Below, piece by piece: positions 47,724 to 56,724 of a stretch of 64,000 nt of DNA. The position numbers and the translations under genes are program-made. Source of the stretch: Pelagerythrobacter sp041912895 (GTDB lineage: Bacteria; Pseudomonadota; Alphaproteobacteria; Sphingomonadales; Sphingomonadaceae); the NCBI RefSeq assembly GCF_041912895.1, contig NZ_JAYSGI010000002.1, positions 620,001-684,000 of the forward strand, given 5' to 3'. Within the stretch, counting starts at the first letter, position 1. Each line of letters opens with the position of its first letter. Below the pieces are notes generated by a model. That model did not search any database, was not told where the DNA came from, and saw only the letters and a program-made list of their open reading frames with translations.

Positions 47724-49475
47724 TTGCCAAACCAGCGTAACCTCCTGCTCGCCGTCCTGCTGAGCGGCTTGCTGATTCTCGGCTGGGATGCGGGGATGGG
47801 CTGGCTCTATCCGCAGACCGCCAGCACCGCGGTCGAAGGCAAGGTCGACACCCCCGCCGAACAGGTCGAAGCCAAGCACACGCGCGAGGGCGGACTGACC
47901 GATCCGGGCGAGATCGCGCAGGAGCGCGCGGACCTCGCCACTTCGCTCGCCGCGCCGACGCGGGTCGCGATCGACGCGCCGCAGATCGCGGGCTCGGTCA
48001 ATCCGGTCGGCGCGCGCGTCGATGATGTGACGCTGAAGGGCCAGCGGGAATCGGTGAAGGACGACAGCGGCCCGGTCCGGCTGTTCTCGCCGCAGGGCAC
48101 GCCGGCGCAGCACTTCGCGCAGTTCGGCTGGGTGGGCGAAGGCATCGCCGCGCCGGGGCCGGACACCGTATGGCAGGTGGAGGGCGGCCCGCTTGCGCCC
48201 GACAATCCCGTGACCATGCGCTGGAACAACGGCGAAGGGCAGCTCTTCACCATCGTGCTGTCGGTGGACGATCAGTTTATGCTCACCGCCGAGCAGACGG
48301 TGGCGAACACCGGAGATGGCGCGATCGTGGTGCGCCCGTTCGCATTGCTCAACCGCACCAGCCGCACCGCCAGCGCGAGCACGTGGACGCTGCATTCGGG
48401 CCCGATCGGCTTCTTCGGTGACGGGGTCCAGTTCGGGATCGACTACGACGAGCTGGACGAGGACGGCCCGCTGACGCCCGACGGGCGGGCCGGGTGGATC
48501 GGCTTCACCGACATCTACTGGCTGTCCGCGCTCGCTCCGCAAGGCGGCAGCGCCGCCGACGCGGAATTCCGCGCGCTGGGCGGCGAACGCTATCGCGCTT
48601 CGCTCGTCTATCAGCCGGTCAGCGTCGCGCCGGGGCGCCAGGTCAGCCGCACGACGCAGCTGTTCGTCGGCGCGAAGGACAACGAGGTGCTGAACGCCTA
48701 CGAGGACGCGGGTATTCCGGGCTTCGGCAACGCGATCGACTGGGGCTGGTTCGGCGTGATCGAACGGCCGATCCTGTGGCTGCTCAAGCATCTCTACGAT
48801 CTCGCCGGCAACTTCGGCGTCGCGATCATCCTGCTCACGCTGATCGTTCGCCTGCTGATGTTCCCGATCGCGCAGAAGCAGTTCGCCTCGATGGCCGGGA
48901 TGAAGGCGCTGCAGCCCAAGATGAAGGCGATCCAAGATCGCCACAAGGACGACAAGCAGAAGCAGCAGCAGGAGATCATGAAGCTGTACAAGGACGAAGG
49001 TGTCAATCCGCTCGCCGGGTGCCTTCCCATGCTGCTGCAGATCCCGATCTTCTTCGGCCTCTACAAGGTGCTGATGCTGTCGATCGAGATGCGCCACAAG
49101 CCGTTCGTGCTGTGGATCGAGGATTTGTCCGCGCCCGATCCGGCGCATATCCTCAACCTGTTCGGCCTGCTGCCGTTCGAAGTGCCCGCGTTGATCGCGA
49201 TCGGCCCGCTCGCGGTGCTGCTCGGCGTGACGATGTGGCTGACGTTCCGCCTCAACCCGACCTCGATGGACCCGATGCAGCGGCAGATATTCTCGATCAT
49301 GCCGTGGGTGCTGATGTTCGTGATGGCGCCGTTCGCGGCCGGGCTGCTGCTGTACTGGATCACCAACAACCTGCTGACGCTGGCGCAGCAGAGCTATCTC
49401 TATTCGAAGAACCCGCAGCTCAAGGCGCAGGCGGTGAAGGACAAGGCCGACCGCGACGCAAAGGCCGAAGCGTAA
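47724..49475 (+). CDS. yidC: Membrane protein insertase YidC
   Basis: This is a 583-residue insertase of the Oxa1/YidC/Alb3 family. It has an N-terminal anchor (NLLLAVLLSGLLILGW), a large periplasmic domain (about 55-350), and the conserved core WGWFGVIERPILWLLKHLYDLAGNFGVAIILLTLIVRLLMFPIAQKQ with further helices and a basic C-terminus. It starts with TTG, giving MPNQRNLLLAVLLSG. It inserts inner-membrane proteins with or without SecYEG. It shares one base with the next gene. Confidence 0.97.
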   Translation: MPNQRNLLLAVLLSGLLILGWDAGMGWLYPQTASTAVEGKVDTPAEQVEAKHTREGGLTDPGEIAQERADLATSLAAPTRVAIDAPQIAGSVNPVGARVDDVTLKGQRESVKDDSGPVRLFSPQGTPAQHFAQFGWVGEGIAAPGPDTVWQVEGGPLAPDNPVTMRWNNGEGQLFTIVLSVDDQFMLTAEQTVANTGDGAIVVRPFALLNRTSRTASASTWTLHSGPIGFFGDGVQFGIDYDELDEDGPLTPDGRAGWIGFTDIYWLSALAPQGGSAADAEFRALGGERYRASLVYQPVSVAPGRQVSRTTQLFVGAKDNEVLNAYEDAGIPGFGNAIDWGWFGVIERPILWLLKHLYDLAGNFGVAIILLTLIVRLLMFPIAQKQFASMAGMKALQPKMKAIQDRHKDDKQKQQQEIMKLYKDEGVNPLAGCLPMLLQIPIFFGLYKVLMLSIEMRHKPFVLWIEDLSAPDPAHILNLFGLLPFEVPALIAIGPLAVLLGVTMWLTFRLNPTSMDPMQRQIFSIMPWVLMFVMAPFAAGLLLYWITNNLLTLAQQSYLYSKNPQLKAQAVKDKADRDAKAEA

Positions 49476-50110
49476 TGTCAGGGGAAGAGGCGGAGGAGCG
49501 CGCGGCCCGGCTGTTTTCCGGCCGGGTCGAATTCCTGCTTTCCGCGCCGGAACTGAAGTTCCTGCCCGAACCGACGGTGCCCGAGATCGCCTTCGCCGGG
49601 CGCAGCAACGTGGGCAAGAGCTCGCTGCTCAACGCGCTGACCGGCCGGCGGGCGATCGCGCGCACCTCGGTGACGCCGGGTCGCACGCAGGAACTGAACT
49701 TCTTCGAGGTCGGCGAGCCGACGCTGTTCCGGCTGGTCGACATGCCGGGCTACGGCTTCGCCAAGGCGCCGGTGAAGGTGGTCGAGCACTGGAAGCAGCT
49801 CGTGCGCACCTACCTGAAGGGGCGGCAAGTGCTCCAGCGTACGCTGGTGCTGGTCGATTCGCGGCACGGGTTGAAAGATGTCGACCGCGAGATGATGACG
49901 ATGCTCGACGAGACCGCGGTCGGCTATCGCATCGTGCTCACCAAGGCCGACAAGATCAAGGCGAGCGAACTGGCGAAGACGACCGATGCGGTCGCGGCCG
50001 AGGCGCGCAAGCACCCGGCTGCGTTCCCGACGCTGCACGTCACCAGCTCGGAAAAAGGCATGGGCATCGCCGAGCTGCGCGCCGCGGTGCTGGAGGACGC
50101 GCGCGTCTGA
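49475..50110 (+). CDS. yihA: Ribosome biogenesis GTP-binding protein YihA/EngB
   Basis: This 211-residue GTPase has G1 GRSNVGKSS, G3 DMPGYGF, G4 TKADK and G5-like TSSEKG. YihA acts in ribosome assembly and is essential in many bacteria. AGGGGAAG sits within the first codons. The start overlaps the yidC stop by one base, so it belongs to the same operon. Its stop is 4 nt from the end of the opposing VOC gene. Confidence 0.95.
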   Translation: MSGEEAEERAARLFSGRVEFLLSAPELKFLPEPTVPEIAFAGRSNVGKSSLLNALTGRRAIARTSVTPGRTQELNFFEVGEPTLFRLVDMPGYGFAKAPVKVVEHWKQLVRTYLKGRQVLQRTLVLVDSRHGLKDVDREMMTMLDETAVGYRIVLTKADKIKASELAKTTDAVAAEARKHPAAFPTLHVTSSEKGMGIAELRAAVLEDARV

Positions 50111-50114
50111 CGCG

Positions 50115-50531
50115 CTAGTTCGCGAACATCAGGTCGAGGTTCTCGAACGCCTTGAACTCCAGCGCGTTGCCGGCGGGGTCGCGGAAGAACATCGTCGCCT
50201 GTTCGCCCACCTCGCCCTTGAAGCGGATCGTCGGAGCGATGACGAATTCGGTGCCCGCGGCGGCCAGCCGGTCGGCGAGCGCCTGCCAGTCGTCCATTGC
50301 CAGCACCACGCCGAAATGCGGCACCGGCACGTCGTGGCTGTCCACCGGATTAGCGATGACATCGCCGGCACCGGGCGCGAGGTGAGCGACGATCTGGTGC
50401 CCGAAGAAGTCGAAATCGACCCAGTGCTGCGAGCTGCGCCCCTCGGGGCAGCCCATCACCCCGCCGTAGAAGGCGCGCGCGGCGGTGAGATCGTCGACGG
50501 GAAAGGCGAGATGGAACGGGCGCAGGCTCAT
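50115..50531 (-). CDS. VOC-family (glyoxalase-like) protein
   Basis: This 138-residue protein has the vicinal-oxygen-chelate fold: FHLAFPVDDLTAARAFYGGVMGCPEGR near the N-terminus and ATMFFRDPAGNALEFKAFENLDLMF at the end. His and Glu in these two segments are candidate metal ligands. The substrate could be a thiol conjugate or small aromatic. Next to it, divergent, is a GST gene, which would fit a detoxification role. The precise reaction is unknown. Confidence 0.85.
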   Translation of the reverse strand: MSLRPFHLAFPVDDLTAARAFYGGVMGCPEGRSSQHWVDFDFFGHQIVAHLAPGAGDVIANPVDSHDVPVPHFGVVLAMDDWQALADRLAAAGTEFVIAPTIRFKGEVGEQATMFFRDPAGNALEFKAFENLDLMFAN

Positions 50532-50633
50532 GCCCCGGATGGTAGCCGAACCGCGCGCGCGAACAAGCGGTTCCGCCTCGACTTGCCCGCGCCGACGCCG
50601 TAGGGCCGCGCGGCAAGCAAGGTGGGCGAGCGC

Positions 50634-51299
50634 ATGAAGCTGATCATCGGCAACAAGAACTATTCGAGCTGGTCGCTGCGCGCGTGGCTCGCGGCCAAGC
50701 AGTCGGGCCTCTCGTTCGAGGAGCTGACGGTCAACATCGGCGGCGACGATTGGGCCGCGCTCAAGCGCGAATCGGGCGAGATCATGCCGTCGGGCAAAGT
50801 GCCGGTGCTGTGGGACGGCGAGACGGTGATCTGGGACAGCCTGGCGATCCTCGACTACCTCGCCGACAAGGTCGGGCGCGACCGCTTCTGGCCCAAGGAC
50901 GACACCGCGCGCGGCATGGCGCTGTCGATGGTCGCCGAAATGCACAGCTCGTACATGGCGATGCGCAAGGAATGCCCGATGAACGTGCGCAAGCGGTTCG
51001 AAGGCGTCCAGCTCAGCGACGATGCGAAGGCGGACATCGTGCGCGTGCTCCAGCTGTGGGCGGAAGCCCGGGCGCGCTTCGGCAAGGGCGGGCCGTTCCT
51101 GTTCGGCACCTTCGGCGCGGCGGACGTGTTCTACGCACCGGTCGTCAGCCGCTTCGTCAGCTACGGCATCGGCGTGCCCGGTTTCGCCCGCGCCTACATG
51201 GAGGCGGTGTGGGAGCACGAATGGATGCAGGCGTGGATCGCGGGCGCGGACAGCGAACAGTGGGTAATCGAGCAATACGAAACCGCCCCCACCGCATGA
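50634..51299 (+). CDS. Glutathione S-transferase family protein
   Basis: This 221-residue protein starts MKLIIGNKNYSSWSLRAWLAAK, with SSWSLR carrying a candidate catalytic Ser. The thioredoxin-like domain has PSGKVPVLWDG and WDSLAILDYLADK for glutathione binding, followed by an all-helical C-terminal domain (FGAADVFYAPVVSRF). The ATG has a GGTGGG upstream; a GTG four codons earlier is an alternative. Its stop overlaps the start of the nuclease gene (ATGA). Confidence 0.9.
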   Translation: MKLIIGNKNYSSWSLRAWLAAKQSGLSFEELTVNIGGDDWAALKRESGEIMPSGKVPVLWDGETVIWDSLAILDYLADKVGRDRFWPKDDTARGMALSMVAEMHSSYMAMRKECPMNVRKRFEGVQLSDDAKADIVRVLQLWAEARARFGKGGPFLFGTFGAADVFYAPVVSRFVSYGIGVPGFARAYMEAVWEHEWMQAWIAGADSEQWVIEQYETAPTA

Positions 51300-52168
51300 T
51301 CGCTCGCCTGATTGCAGTTTTCGCGCTGATCGGCGTTGCCCTTGCGCCGAACGCTGCCAGCGCGTGGGGCTATTTCGGCCACCGCACCACCGCCGATATC
51401 GCGATGGCCAACGTCCGGCCCGAAACCCGCACCGCGATCCGCCGCCTGATCGCGCACGCCGACGAACTCGGCACGCCGAAATGCGCGATCGGCGAACTGG
51501 CCGACGCGGCGACCTGGCCCGACTGCCTGCGCGGCGAATACTGGCGCTGGAGCTACACGTTCGCCTGGCACTATCAGACCGAGCCGGTGGGCGAGGACTA
51601 CGACGCGAAGAAGAACTGCTCGGGCGGCAATTGCGTCTCGGCGCAGATCGAGCGCAACTTCCGCATCCTGTCGGACGAGAGCCTGCCCGCGAACGTGCGG
51701 CTGGAGGCGTTGGCGTTCATGATCCACTTCACCGGCGACATCCACATGCCGCTCCATTCGGGCGACCACGACGATCGCGGCGGCAACGACGTCGAGACCG
51801 CCTACGGCATCGTGCCGGGGCTGAACCTCCATTCGATCTGGGACACTGCGCTGGCCGAACGCGCGATCACTTCTGCGAATCCCCCGCTGGTGCGCCGCTA
51901 TTCCGCCGCCGAGCGCGGCGAACTCGCCGGTGGCGGCCCGGCCGACTGGGGGCGCGAGAGCTGGCAGCTCGCGCGCGATTTCGTCTATCCTAACGCCTTC
52001 GACCGCTCGCCGCTCGAAGGCGAATTGCCCGACCACGCCGCGCTGACGCAGGAGGACATCGTCGCCGCCGTGCCGGTGGTCGAACGCCGGATCACGCAGG
52101 CGGGGCTGCGCATGGCTGATCTGCTCGACGCCGCCTTCGTGCCCGGGGCGATGGAAGAACTGCCTTAG
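51296..52168 (+). CDS. S1/P1-type zinc-dependent nuclease, exported
   Basis: This 290-residue protein has a signal peptide cleaved at ASA before Trp24 (WGYFGHRTTADIA). In P1-type nucleases the mature N-terminal Trp and following His residues bind the zinc cluster. Other ligands are in MIHFTGDIHMPLHSGDHDDRGGND and HSIWDTAL. It probably degrades single-stranded DNA, RNA or 3'-nucleotides in the periplasm or outside. It is coupled to the GST gene by ATGA overlap and converges on the cupin gene with a 4-bp overlap. Confidence 0.9.
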   Translation: MIARLIAVFALIGVALAPNAASAWGYFGHRTTADIAMANVRPETRTAIRRLIAHADELGTPKCAIGELADAATWPDCLRGEYWRWSYTFAWHYQTEPVGEDYDAKKNCSGGNCVSAQIERNFRILSDESLPANVRLEALAFMIHFTGDIHMPLHSGDHDDRGGNDVETAYGIVPGLNLHSIWDTALAERAITSANPPLVRRYSAAERGELAGGGPADWGRESWQLARDFVYPNAFDRSPLEGELPDHAALTQEDIVAAVPVVERRITQAGLRMADLLDAAFVPGAMEELP

Positions 52169-52632
52169 GGTCGACGCTTCGCCGGATAGGGCGTGCCGTC
52201 CTTGTGTGCGTAGCCTTCGGGCCCGAACTTCATGTCGATATCGGGATATTCGCCGTAGTCCGCGTCGCGGTCGCCCGCGCTTACCACGACAAACGCGCAA
52301 TCGCTTTCGCTGCGGTTCTGCAGGTTGTGACCGTCGCGCACGCCGGCGGGCCAGGCGAGGACATCGCCGGGGCGGATCGCGGTTTCGCCCCCGTCCTCCA
52401 CCAGCACCGCTTCGCCCGACACCATCACCAGCAGTTCGTCCTCCTCGGCGTGCCAGTGGCGCTGCGATGACCATGCGCCGGGCTTCAGCACGACATGGCT
52501 CGCGCCCATCCGGGTGAGGCCTGAGGGCGGCGCGAGGCGGCGATACCAGCGGCCTGCCACCTCGCGGTCGTGAGGCGCGGGATAGCCGGTCGCGTTGGTC
52601 TGCGGGATCGCGTCTATGTCGAGCTTGGGCAT
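52165..52632 (-). CDS. Cupin-domain protein
   Basis: This 155-residue protein has the two cupin motifs: SQRHWHAEEDELLVMVSGEAVLV and GDVLAWPAGVRDGHNLQN, which supply the His and Glu metal ligands. Such single-domain cupins can be isomerases, dioxygenases or sugar-binding regulators. I cannot say which. It is divergent from dapE (53 nt apart). Confidence 0.87.
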   Translation of the reverse strand: MPKLDIDAIPQTNATGYPAPHDREVAGRWYRRLAPPSGLTRMGASHVVLKPGAWSSQRHWHAEEDELLVMVSGEAVLVEDGGETAIRPGDVLAWPAGVRDGHNLQNRSESDCAFVVVSAGDRDADYGEYPDIDMKFGPEGYAHKDGTPYPAKRRP

Positions 52633-52685
52633 TGCGTGGCTCCGCTGGCTGGAAAGCTGCGTCGCACTCGTTTACCCGGTTCGCG

Positions 52686-53840
52686 ATGACCGCGACAATA
52701 TCCGACACGGCCGTGCTTGCCGAAAAGCTGATCGCCGCGCCCAGCGTGACGCCCGCCACGGGGCTGGTGTTCGACGTGCTCGAAGGGATGCTCGCGCCGC
52801 TCGGCTTCGCGGTCCAGCGGTTCAGCCGGGGCGACGCGGCGGACGGCGGCGCGGTCGAGAACCTGTTCGCGTGTCGGGCGGGGCCGGAAGGTTCACGGCA
52901 TTTCGCCTTCGCCGGGCACGTCGACGTGGTGCCGCCGGGCGAGGGGTGGACCAGCGCCCCCTTCGCGCCGGAGCGGAGAGGCGAGCTGCTCTACGGGCGC
53001 GGCGCGGTCGATATGAAGGGCGCGATCGCGGCGATGGTCGCGGCGGCATCCGAAGTCCCGCAAGAGGCGGGCACCCTCAGCTTCATCGTCACCGGCGACG
53101 AGGAAGGGCCCGCGCTCCACGGCACCCGCGCGCTGATCGACTGGATGCGCGAGCGCGAAATCCGCCCCGACCTGTGCCTGGTGGGCGAGCCGACCAGCGT
53201 GAACCGGCTGGGCGACATGATGAAGATCGGCCGCCGCGGCTCGGTCAACGTCTGGCTCGAGGTCGAAGGGACGCAGGGCCACGTCGCCTATCCGCACAAC
53301 GCCGACAATCCGATTCCGAAGCTCGTCGCGATGCTGGCCGAGCTCGACGCGCTGGTGCTGGACGAAGGCACCGAGTGGTTCCAGCCCTCGAACCTCGAGG
53401 TGACCGATCTGGAGGTCGGCAACCCGGCGCACAACGTGATCCCGGCCAAGGCCCGGGCGCGTATCTCGATCCGCTTCAACGACCGGCATTCGGGCGCTTC
53501 GCTCGAAGCCAAGGTGGCCGAAATCGCCGAGCGCCACGGCGGGCGGGCGCTCGCGGTGATCTCGGGCGAGCCGTTCCTGACGCCGCCGGGCGAATTCTCC
53601 GCGCTGATCGCCGCGGCGGTGGAGGCGGAGACGGGCGTGGTGCCCGAAGCCTCGACCAGCGGCGGCACCTCGGACGCGCGGTTCCTCAAGGATCTGTGCC
53701 CGGTGATCGAGTTCGGCCTCGTCAACGCGACGATGCACAAGCGCGACGAGGCGGTGGCGCTGGGCGACCTCGATGCGCTAGGCCGCATCTACGCAGCGAT
53801 CGCCGTTGCCGCGCTGCGCGGCGATACGCACACCGACTGA
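52686..53840 (+). CDS. dapE: Succinyl-diaminopimelate desuccinylase
   Basis: This zinc enzyme forms LL-diaminopimelate for lysine and peptidoglycan synthesis. The M20 peptidase-family ligands are visible: FAGHVDVVPPGEGW (His, with catalytic Asp), GRGAVDMKG (bridging Asp), TGDEEGPA (catalytic Glu and ligand Glu) and NATMHKRDE (C-terminal His). TSGGTSDARFLK is the conserved oxyanion stretch. The protein has 384 residues. The chosen ATG gives MTATISD; the upstream open frame is unlikely to be translated. dapB, of the same pathway, is 2 kb away. Confidence 0.95.
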   Translation: MTATISDTAVLAEKLIAAPSVTPATGLVFDVLEGMLAPLGFAVQRFSRGDAADGGAVENLFACRAGPEGSRHFAFAGHVDVVPPGEGWTSAPFAPERRGELLYGRGAVDMKGAIAAMVAAASEVPQEAGTLSFIVTGDEEGPALHGTRALIDWMREREIRPDLCLVGEPTSVNRLGDMMKIGRRGSVNVWLEVEGTQGHVAYPHNADNPIPKLVAMLAELDALVLDEGTEWFQPSNLEVTDLEVGNPAHNVIPAKARARISIRFNDRHSGASLEAKVAEIAERHGGRALAVISGEPFLTPPGEFSALIAAAVEAETGVVPEASTSGGTSDARFLKDLCPVIEFGLVNATMHKRDEAVALGDLDALGRIYAAIAVAALRGDTHTD

Positions 53841-53866
53841 CACGAACGAGAAGGGGGACGCGACGA

Positions 53867-55201
53867 ATGGCCAGCCAGGATGCTGCCGAAATGGCGGAGG
53901 AAGCCGCGCCCGCCGGCCACGGCAAGCTGCAGGTGCGGATCGCGCTGGGCTTCATTCTCGGCCTCGCCGCCGGGCTGCTGGTCTATACTTTTGCGCGCGA
54001 CGCGGCGTGGGTCGAGCAGGTGGTGACCTACGTCACCAACCCGATCGGGCAGATCTTCCTGCGGCTGTTGTTCATGCTGGTGATCCCGCTGCTGTTCAGC
54101 GCGCTGGTGGTCGGCATCGCCGAGATGGGGGAGGTCCGCTCGCTCGGCAAGGTGGGCCTCAGGACGCTGCTCTACACCGTGATCGTCTCCTCGATCGCGG
54201 TCGCGATTTCGATCACGCTGGTGAACCTGGTGAAGCCCGGACAGGGCATCGACCCGGCCGCCGCCGCCGAACTGCTGGCCGAAGGGGCGGAAGGCGCTTC
54301 CAGCATCGTGGCGGCGAGCCGCGAAAGCTCCGCGGGGGTCGATCAGGTCATCGGCATCGTGCCGAGCAATATCGTCGAGGCGATGTCCTCCAATGATATC
54401 CTCGCGGTGATGTTCTTCGCGCTGTTCTTCGGCATCGGCCTGCTGTTCGTGCAAACGAAGCGGACCGAGACGCTCAAGGACGCGATCGAGGGCGTGTTCG
54501 AAGTGGCGATGAAGCTGATCGGCTTCGTCATCCAGCTCGCGCCGATCGCGATCTTCTGCTTCATGTTCAACCTCACCGCGCAGTTCGGGTGGGACCTCTT
54601 GTTCAAGCTCGCCGCCTTCGTCGCGGTGGTGCTGGCGGCTCTGGCGATCCAGATGTTCGGCGTCTTCCCGCTGATCCTGAAATTCGTCGCGAAGAAGAAC
54701 CCGTTCGCGTTCTTCAGCCAGACGCGCGAGGCGAGCGTGATGGCGTTCTCCACCGCCAGCTCCAACGCCACGCTGCCCACCGCGCTGCGCGTCGCTGATA
54801 CCGAGCTGAAGCTGCCGCGCCGCGTGGCGCGCTTCGTGCTGACCATCGGGGCGACCGCCAACCAGAACGGCACCGCGATGTTCGAAGGGGTAACGGTGCT
54901 GTTCCTCGCGCAGTTCTTCGGGATCGACCTGTCGATCGCCGATCAGGCGTTCGTGATGCTGATCTGCATCCTCGCCGGAATCGGCACCGCGGGCGTGCCG
55001 GGCGGATCGCTGCCGGTGATCGCGCTGATCCTCGCGGGCGTAGGCGTGGACCCGGCGGGCATCGGCCTGATTCTGGGCGTCGACCGCTTCCTAGATATGT
55101 GCCGCACCACGCTGAACGTGGTCGGCGACCTGGTGGCGGCGCAGACGATCTCGACGCTGTCGCCGGATTTGCCGGGGGAGGGTGCGGGGGCGACGGCCTG
55201 A
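53867..55201 (+). CDS. Dicarboxylate/amino acid:cation symporter
   Basis: This is a 444-residue transporter of the DAACS family (GltP/DctA-like). It has about eight membrane helices and two re-entrant loops. Family motifs are SSNATLPTALRVADTEL (HP1), TIGATANQNGTAMFEGV (helix 7 NxxGT) and GTAGVPGGSLPVIALIL (HP2), ending DRFLDMCRTTLNVVGD. It should take up glutamate, aspartate or C4-dicarboxylates with Na+ or H+. It is 26 nt downstream of dapE. Confidence 0.93.
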   Translation: MASQDAAEMAEEAAPAGHGKLQVRIALGFILGLAAGLLVYTFARDAAWVEQVVTYVTNPIGQIFLRLLFMLVIPLLFSALVVGIAEMGEVRSLGKVGLRTLLYTVIVSSIAVAISITLVNLVKPGQGIDPAAAAELLAEGAEGASSIVAASRESSAGVDQVIGIVPSNIVEAMSSNDILAVMFFALFFGIGLLFVQTKRTETLKDAIEGVFEVAMKLIGFVIQLAPIAIFCFMFNLTAQFGWDLLFKLAAFVAVVLAALAIQMFGVFPLILKFVAKKNPFAFFSQTREASVMAFSTASSNATLPTALRVADTELKLPRRVARFVLTIGATANQNGTAMFEGVTVLFLAQFFGIDLSIADQAFVMLICILAGIGTAGVPGGSLPVIALILAGVGVDPAGIGLILGVDRFLDMCRTTLNVVGDLVAAQTISTLSPDLPGEGAGATA

Positions 55202-55215
55202 ACTCTCCCTCATCC

Positions 55216-55301
55216 GTCATGCTGAACTCGTTTCAGCATCCATCTCCTGGGCCGGCACCTCGGCAGGAGAAATGGACCCTGAAACACGTTCAGGGTGACG
55301 G
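55216..55301. repeat. Palindromic intergenic repeat / bidirectional terminator
   Basis: The left arm, CGTCATGCTGAACTCGTTTC (from 55216), and the right arm, containing GAAACACGTTCAGGGTGACGG (to 55301), are imperfect inverted copies, with an inner TCTCCTG/CAGGAGA pair. It lies between the convergent symporter and nth genes and probably folds in both transcripts. The type differs from the TCATTCCCG repeat. Confidence 0.8.
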
Positions 55302-55313
55302 GGTGGCGGATGA

Positions 55314-55964
55314 TCACCGCCCCTTCGGCTTTTCCAGCACCTTCTTCCTGAAGCTGCACAGCTCCACCACCGGGCAGCGCCAGCATTCGGGTGTGCGCGC
55401 CTTGCAGATGTAGCGGCCGTGCAGGATCAGCCAGTGGTGGGCGTGGAGGCGGAAGGGCTGGGGGACGCGCTTTTCCAGCTTCGCCTCGACCTGTTCGGGC
55501 GTCTTGCCCTTGGCGAGACCGGTGCGGTTGCCGACGCGGAAGATGTGCGTGTCGACCGCGAAGGTTTCCTGCCCGAACCAGCAGTTGAGCACCACGTTCG
55601 CCGTCTTGCGCCCCACGCCGGGCAGGCGGACCAGCGCCTCGCGCGTGTCGGGCACTTCGCCGCCGTATTCGTCGACCAGCATGTGGCTGAGCGCGATCAC
55701 GTTCTTCGCCTTGGAATTGAACAGGCCGATCGTCTTGATGTGATCCTTCAGCCCGTCCTCGCCCAGCGCGATCATCTGTTGCGGCGTCTCGACTTGCGCG
55801 AACAGCCGCCGCGTCGCCTTGTTGACGCCGACGTCGGTCGCCTGCGCGGATAGCGCCACCGCGACGACGAGCTGGAACGCGTTGCCGTATTCCAGCTCGG
55901 TCTCTGGCGCGGGATTGTCCTCCGCCAGCAGGCGGAAAAACTCGAAGATTTCGTCTTTCTTCAC
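55314..55964 (-). CDS. nth: Endonuclease III
   Basis: This base-excision-repair glycosylase/AP lyase removes oxidised pyrimidines. The 216-residue protein has the helix-hairpin-helix LVRLPGVGRKTANVVLN with the catalytic Lys, the catalytic Asp in FAVDTHIFRV, and the 4Fe-4S cluster CKARTPECWRCPVVELC (C-x6-C-x2-C-x5-C). A GTG start overlaps the dapB stop (GTGA), so the two genes are coupled. Confidence 0.96.
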   Translation of the reverse strand: MKKDEIFEFFRLLAEDNPAPETELEYGNAFQLVVAVALSAQATDVGVNKATRRLFAQVETPQQMIALGEDGLKDHIKTIGLFNSKAKNVIALSHMLVDEYGGEVPDTREALVRLPGVGRKTANVVLNCWFGQETFAVDTHIFRVGNRTGLAKGKTPEQVEAKLEKRVPQPFRLHAHHWLILHGRYICKARTPECWRCPVVELCSFRKKVLEKPKGR

Positions 55965-56689
55965 AGGCCGAGCACGTCGTCCATCGTGTAGCGGCCCGGC
56001 GCGCGGCCGATCAGCCATTCCGCCGCGCGGACCGCGCCGCGCGCGAAGATCGCGCGGCTTTCGGCGTGGTGGGAGAGGGTCAGCCGCTCCTGCTCGCCCG
56101 CGAGGATCACCGAATGGTCGCCCGCCACGGTGCCGCCGCGCAAGGCGGCGAAGCCGATCGACCCTTCGCCGCGCGCGCCGGTATGGCCGTCTCGCCCGCT
56201 CTCGCGGTTTTCGGCGAGCGCCACGCCGCGCCCAGCCGCCGCCGCCTCGCCCAGCAGCAGCGCGGTGCCCGAGGGCGCGTCGACCTTCATGCGGTGGTGC
56301 ATCTCGACGATCTCGATATCCCAGTCCGGCCCCAGCCGCGCCGCCGCCTCGCGCACGAGATGAGCGAGCAGCGTGACGCCGAGCGAGGTGTTGCCGGTCT
56401 GCAGCACGGCGATCTGGCGCGCGGCGTTGTCGATCGCGGTGTGGTGGCGATCCTCCAGCCCGGTGGTCCCGACAACGATCGGAATGCCCGCGCCGATCGC
56501 GGCATGGAGGTTCGCTTCCAGCGCGACGGGGGCGGAGAAATCGACCAGCGCCTCGCTCCGGTCGGCGAGGCCCGCCGCGTCGCCCCCGCGGTCGATGCCG
56601 CCCGCGCTCTCGTGCCCCCCGCCCTCGATCGCATGGGCCAGCGCCTGCCCCATGCGCCCGTCGCTGCCGATGATGCCGATGCGTGCCAT
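55961..56689 (-). CDS. dapB: 4-hydroxy-tetrahydrodipicolinate reductase
   Basis: This enzyme of diaminopimelate/lysine synthesis uses NAD(P)H. The 242-residue protein has the nucleotide motif GIIGSDGRMGQAL, VVGTTGL, the active-site EMHHRMKVDAPSGTALLLGEAAA with the catalytic His and Lys, and HTGARGEGSIGFAALRGG. It is upstream of nth on the same strand and divergent from the sirtuin gene. Confidence 0.96.
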   Translation of the reverse strand: MARIGIIGSDGRMGQALAHAIEGGGHESAGGIDRGGDAAGLADRSEALVDFSAPVALEANLHAAIGAGIPIVVGTTGLEDRHHTAIDNAARQIAVLQTGNTSLGVTLLAHLVREAAARLGPDWDIEIVEMHHRMKVDAPSGTALLLGEAAAAGRGVALAENRESGRDGHTGARGEGSIGFAALRGGTVAGDHSVILAGEQERLTLSHHAESRAIFARGAVRAAEWLIGRAPGRYTMDDVLGL

Positions 56690-56724
56690 TGCCAGTCCCC
56701 GAAATGCCGTGCTTCATGGCGGGC

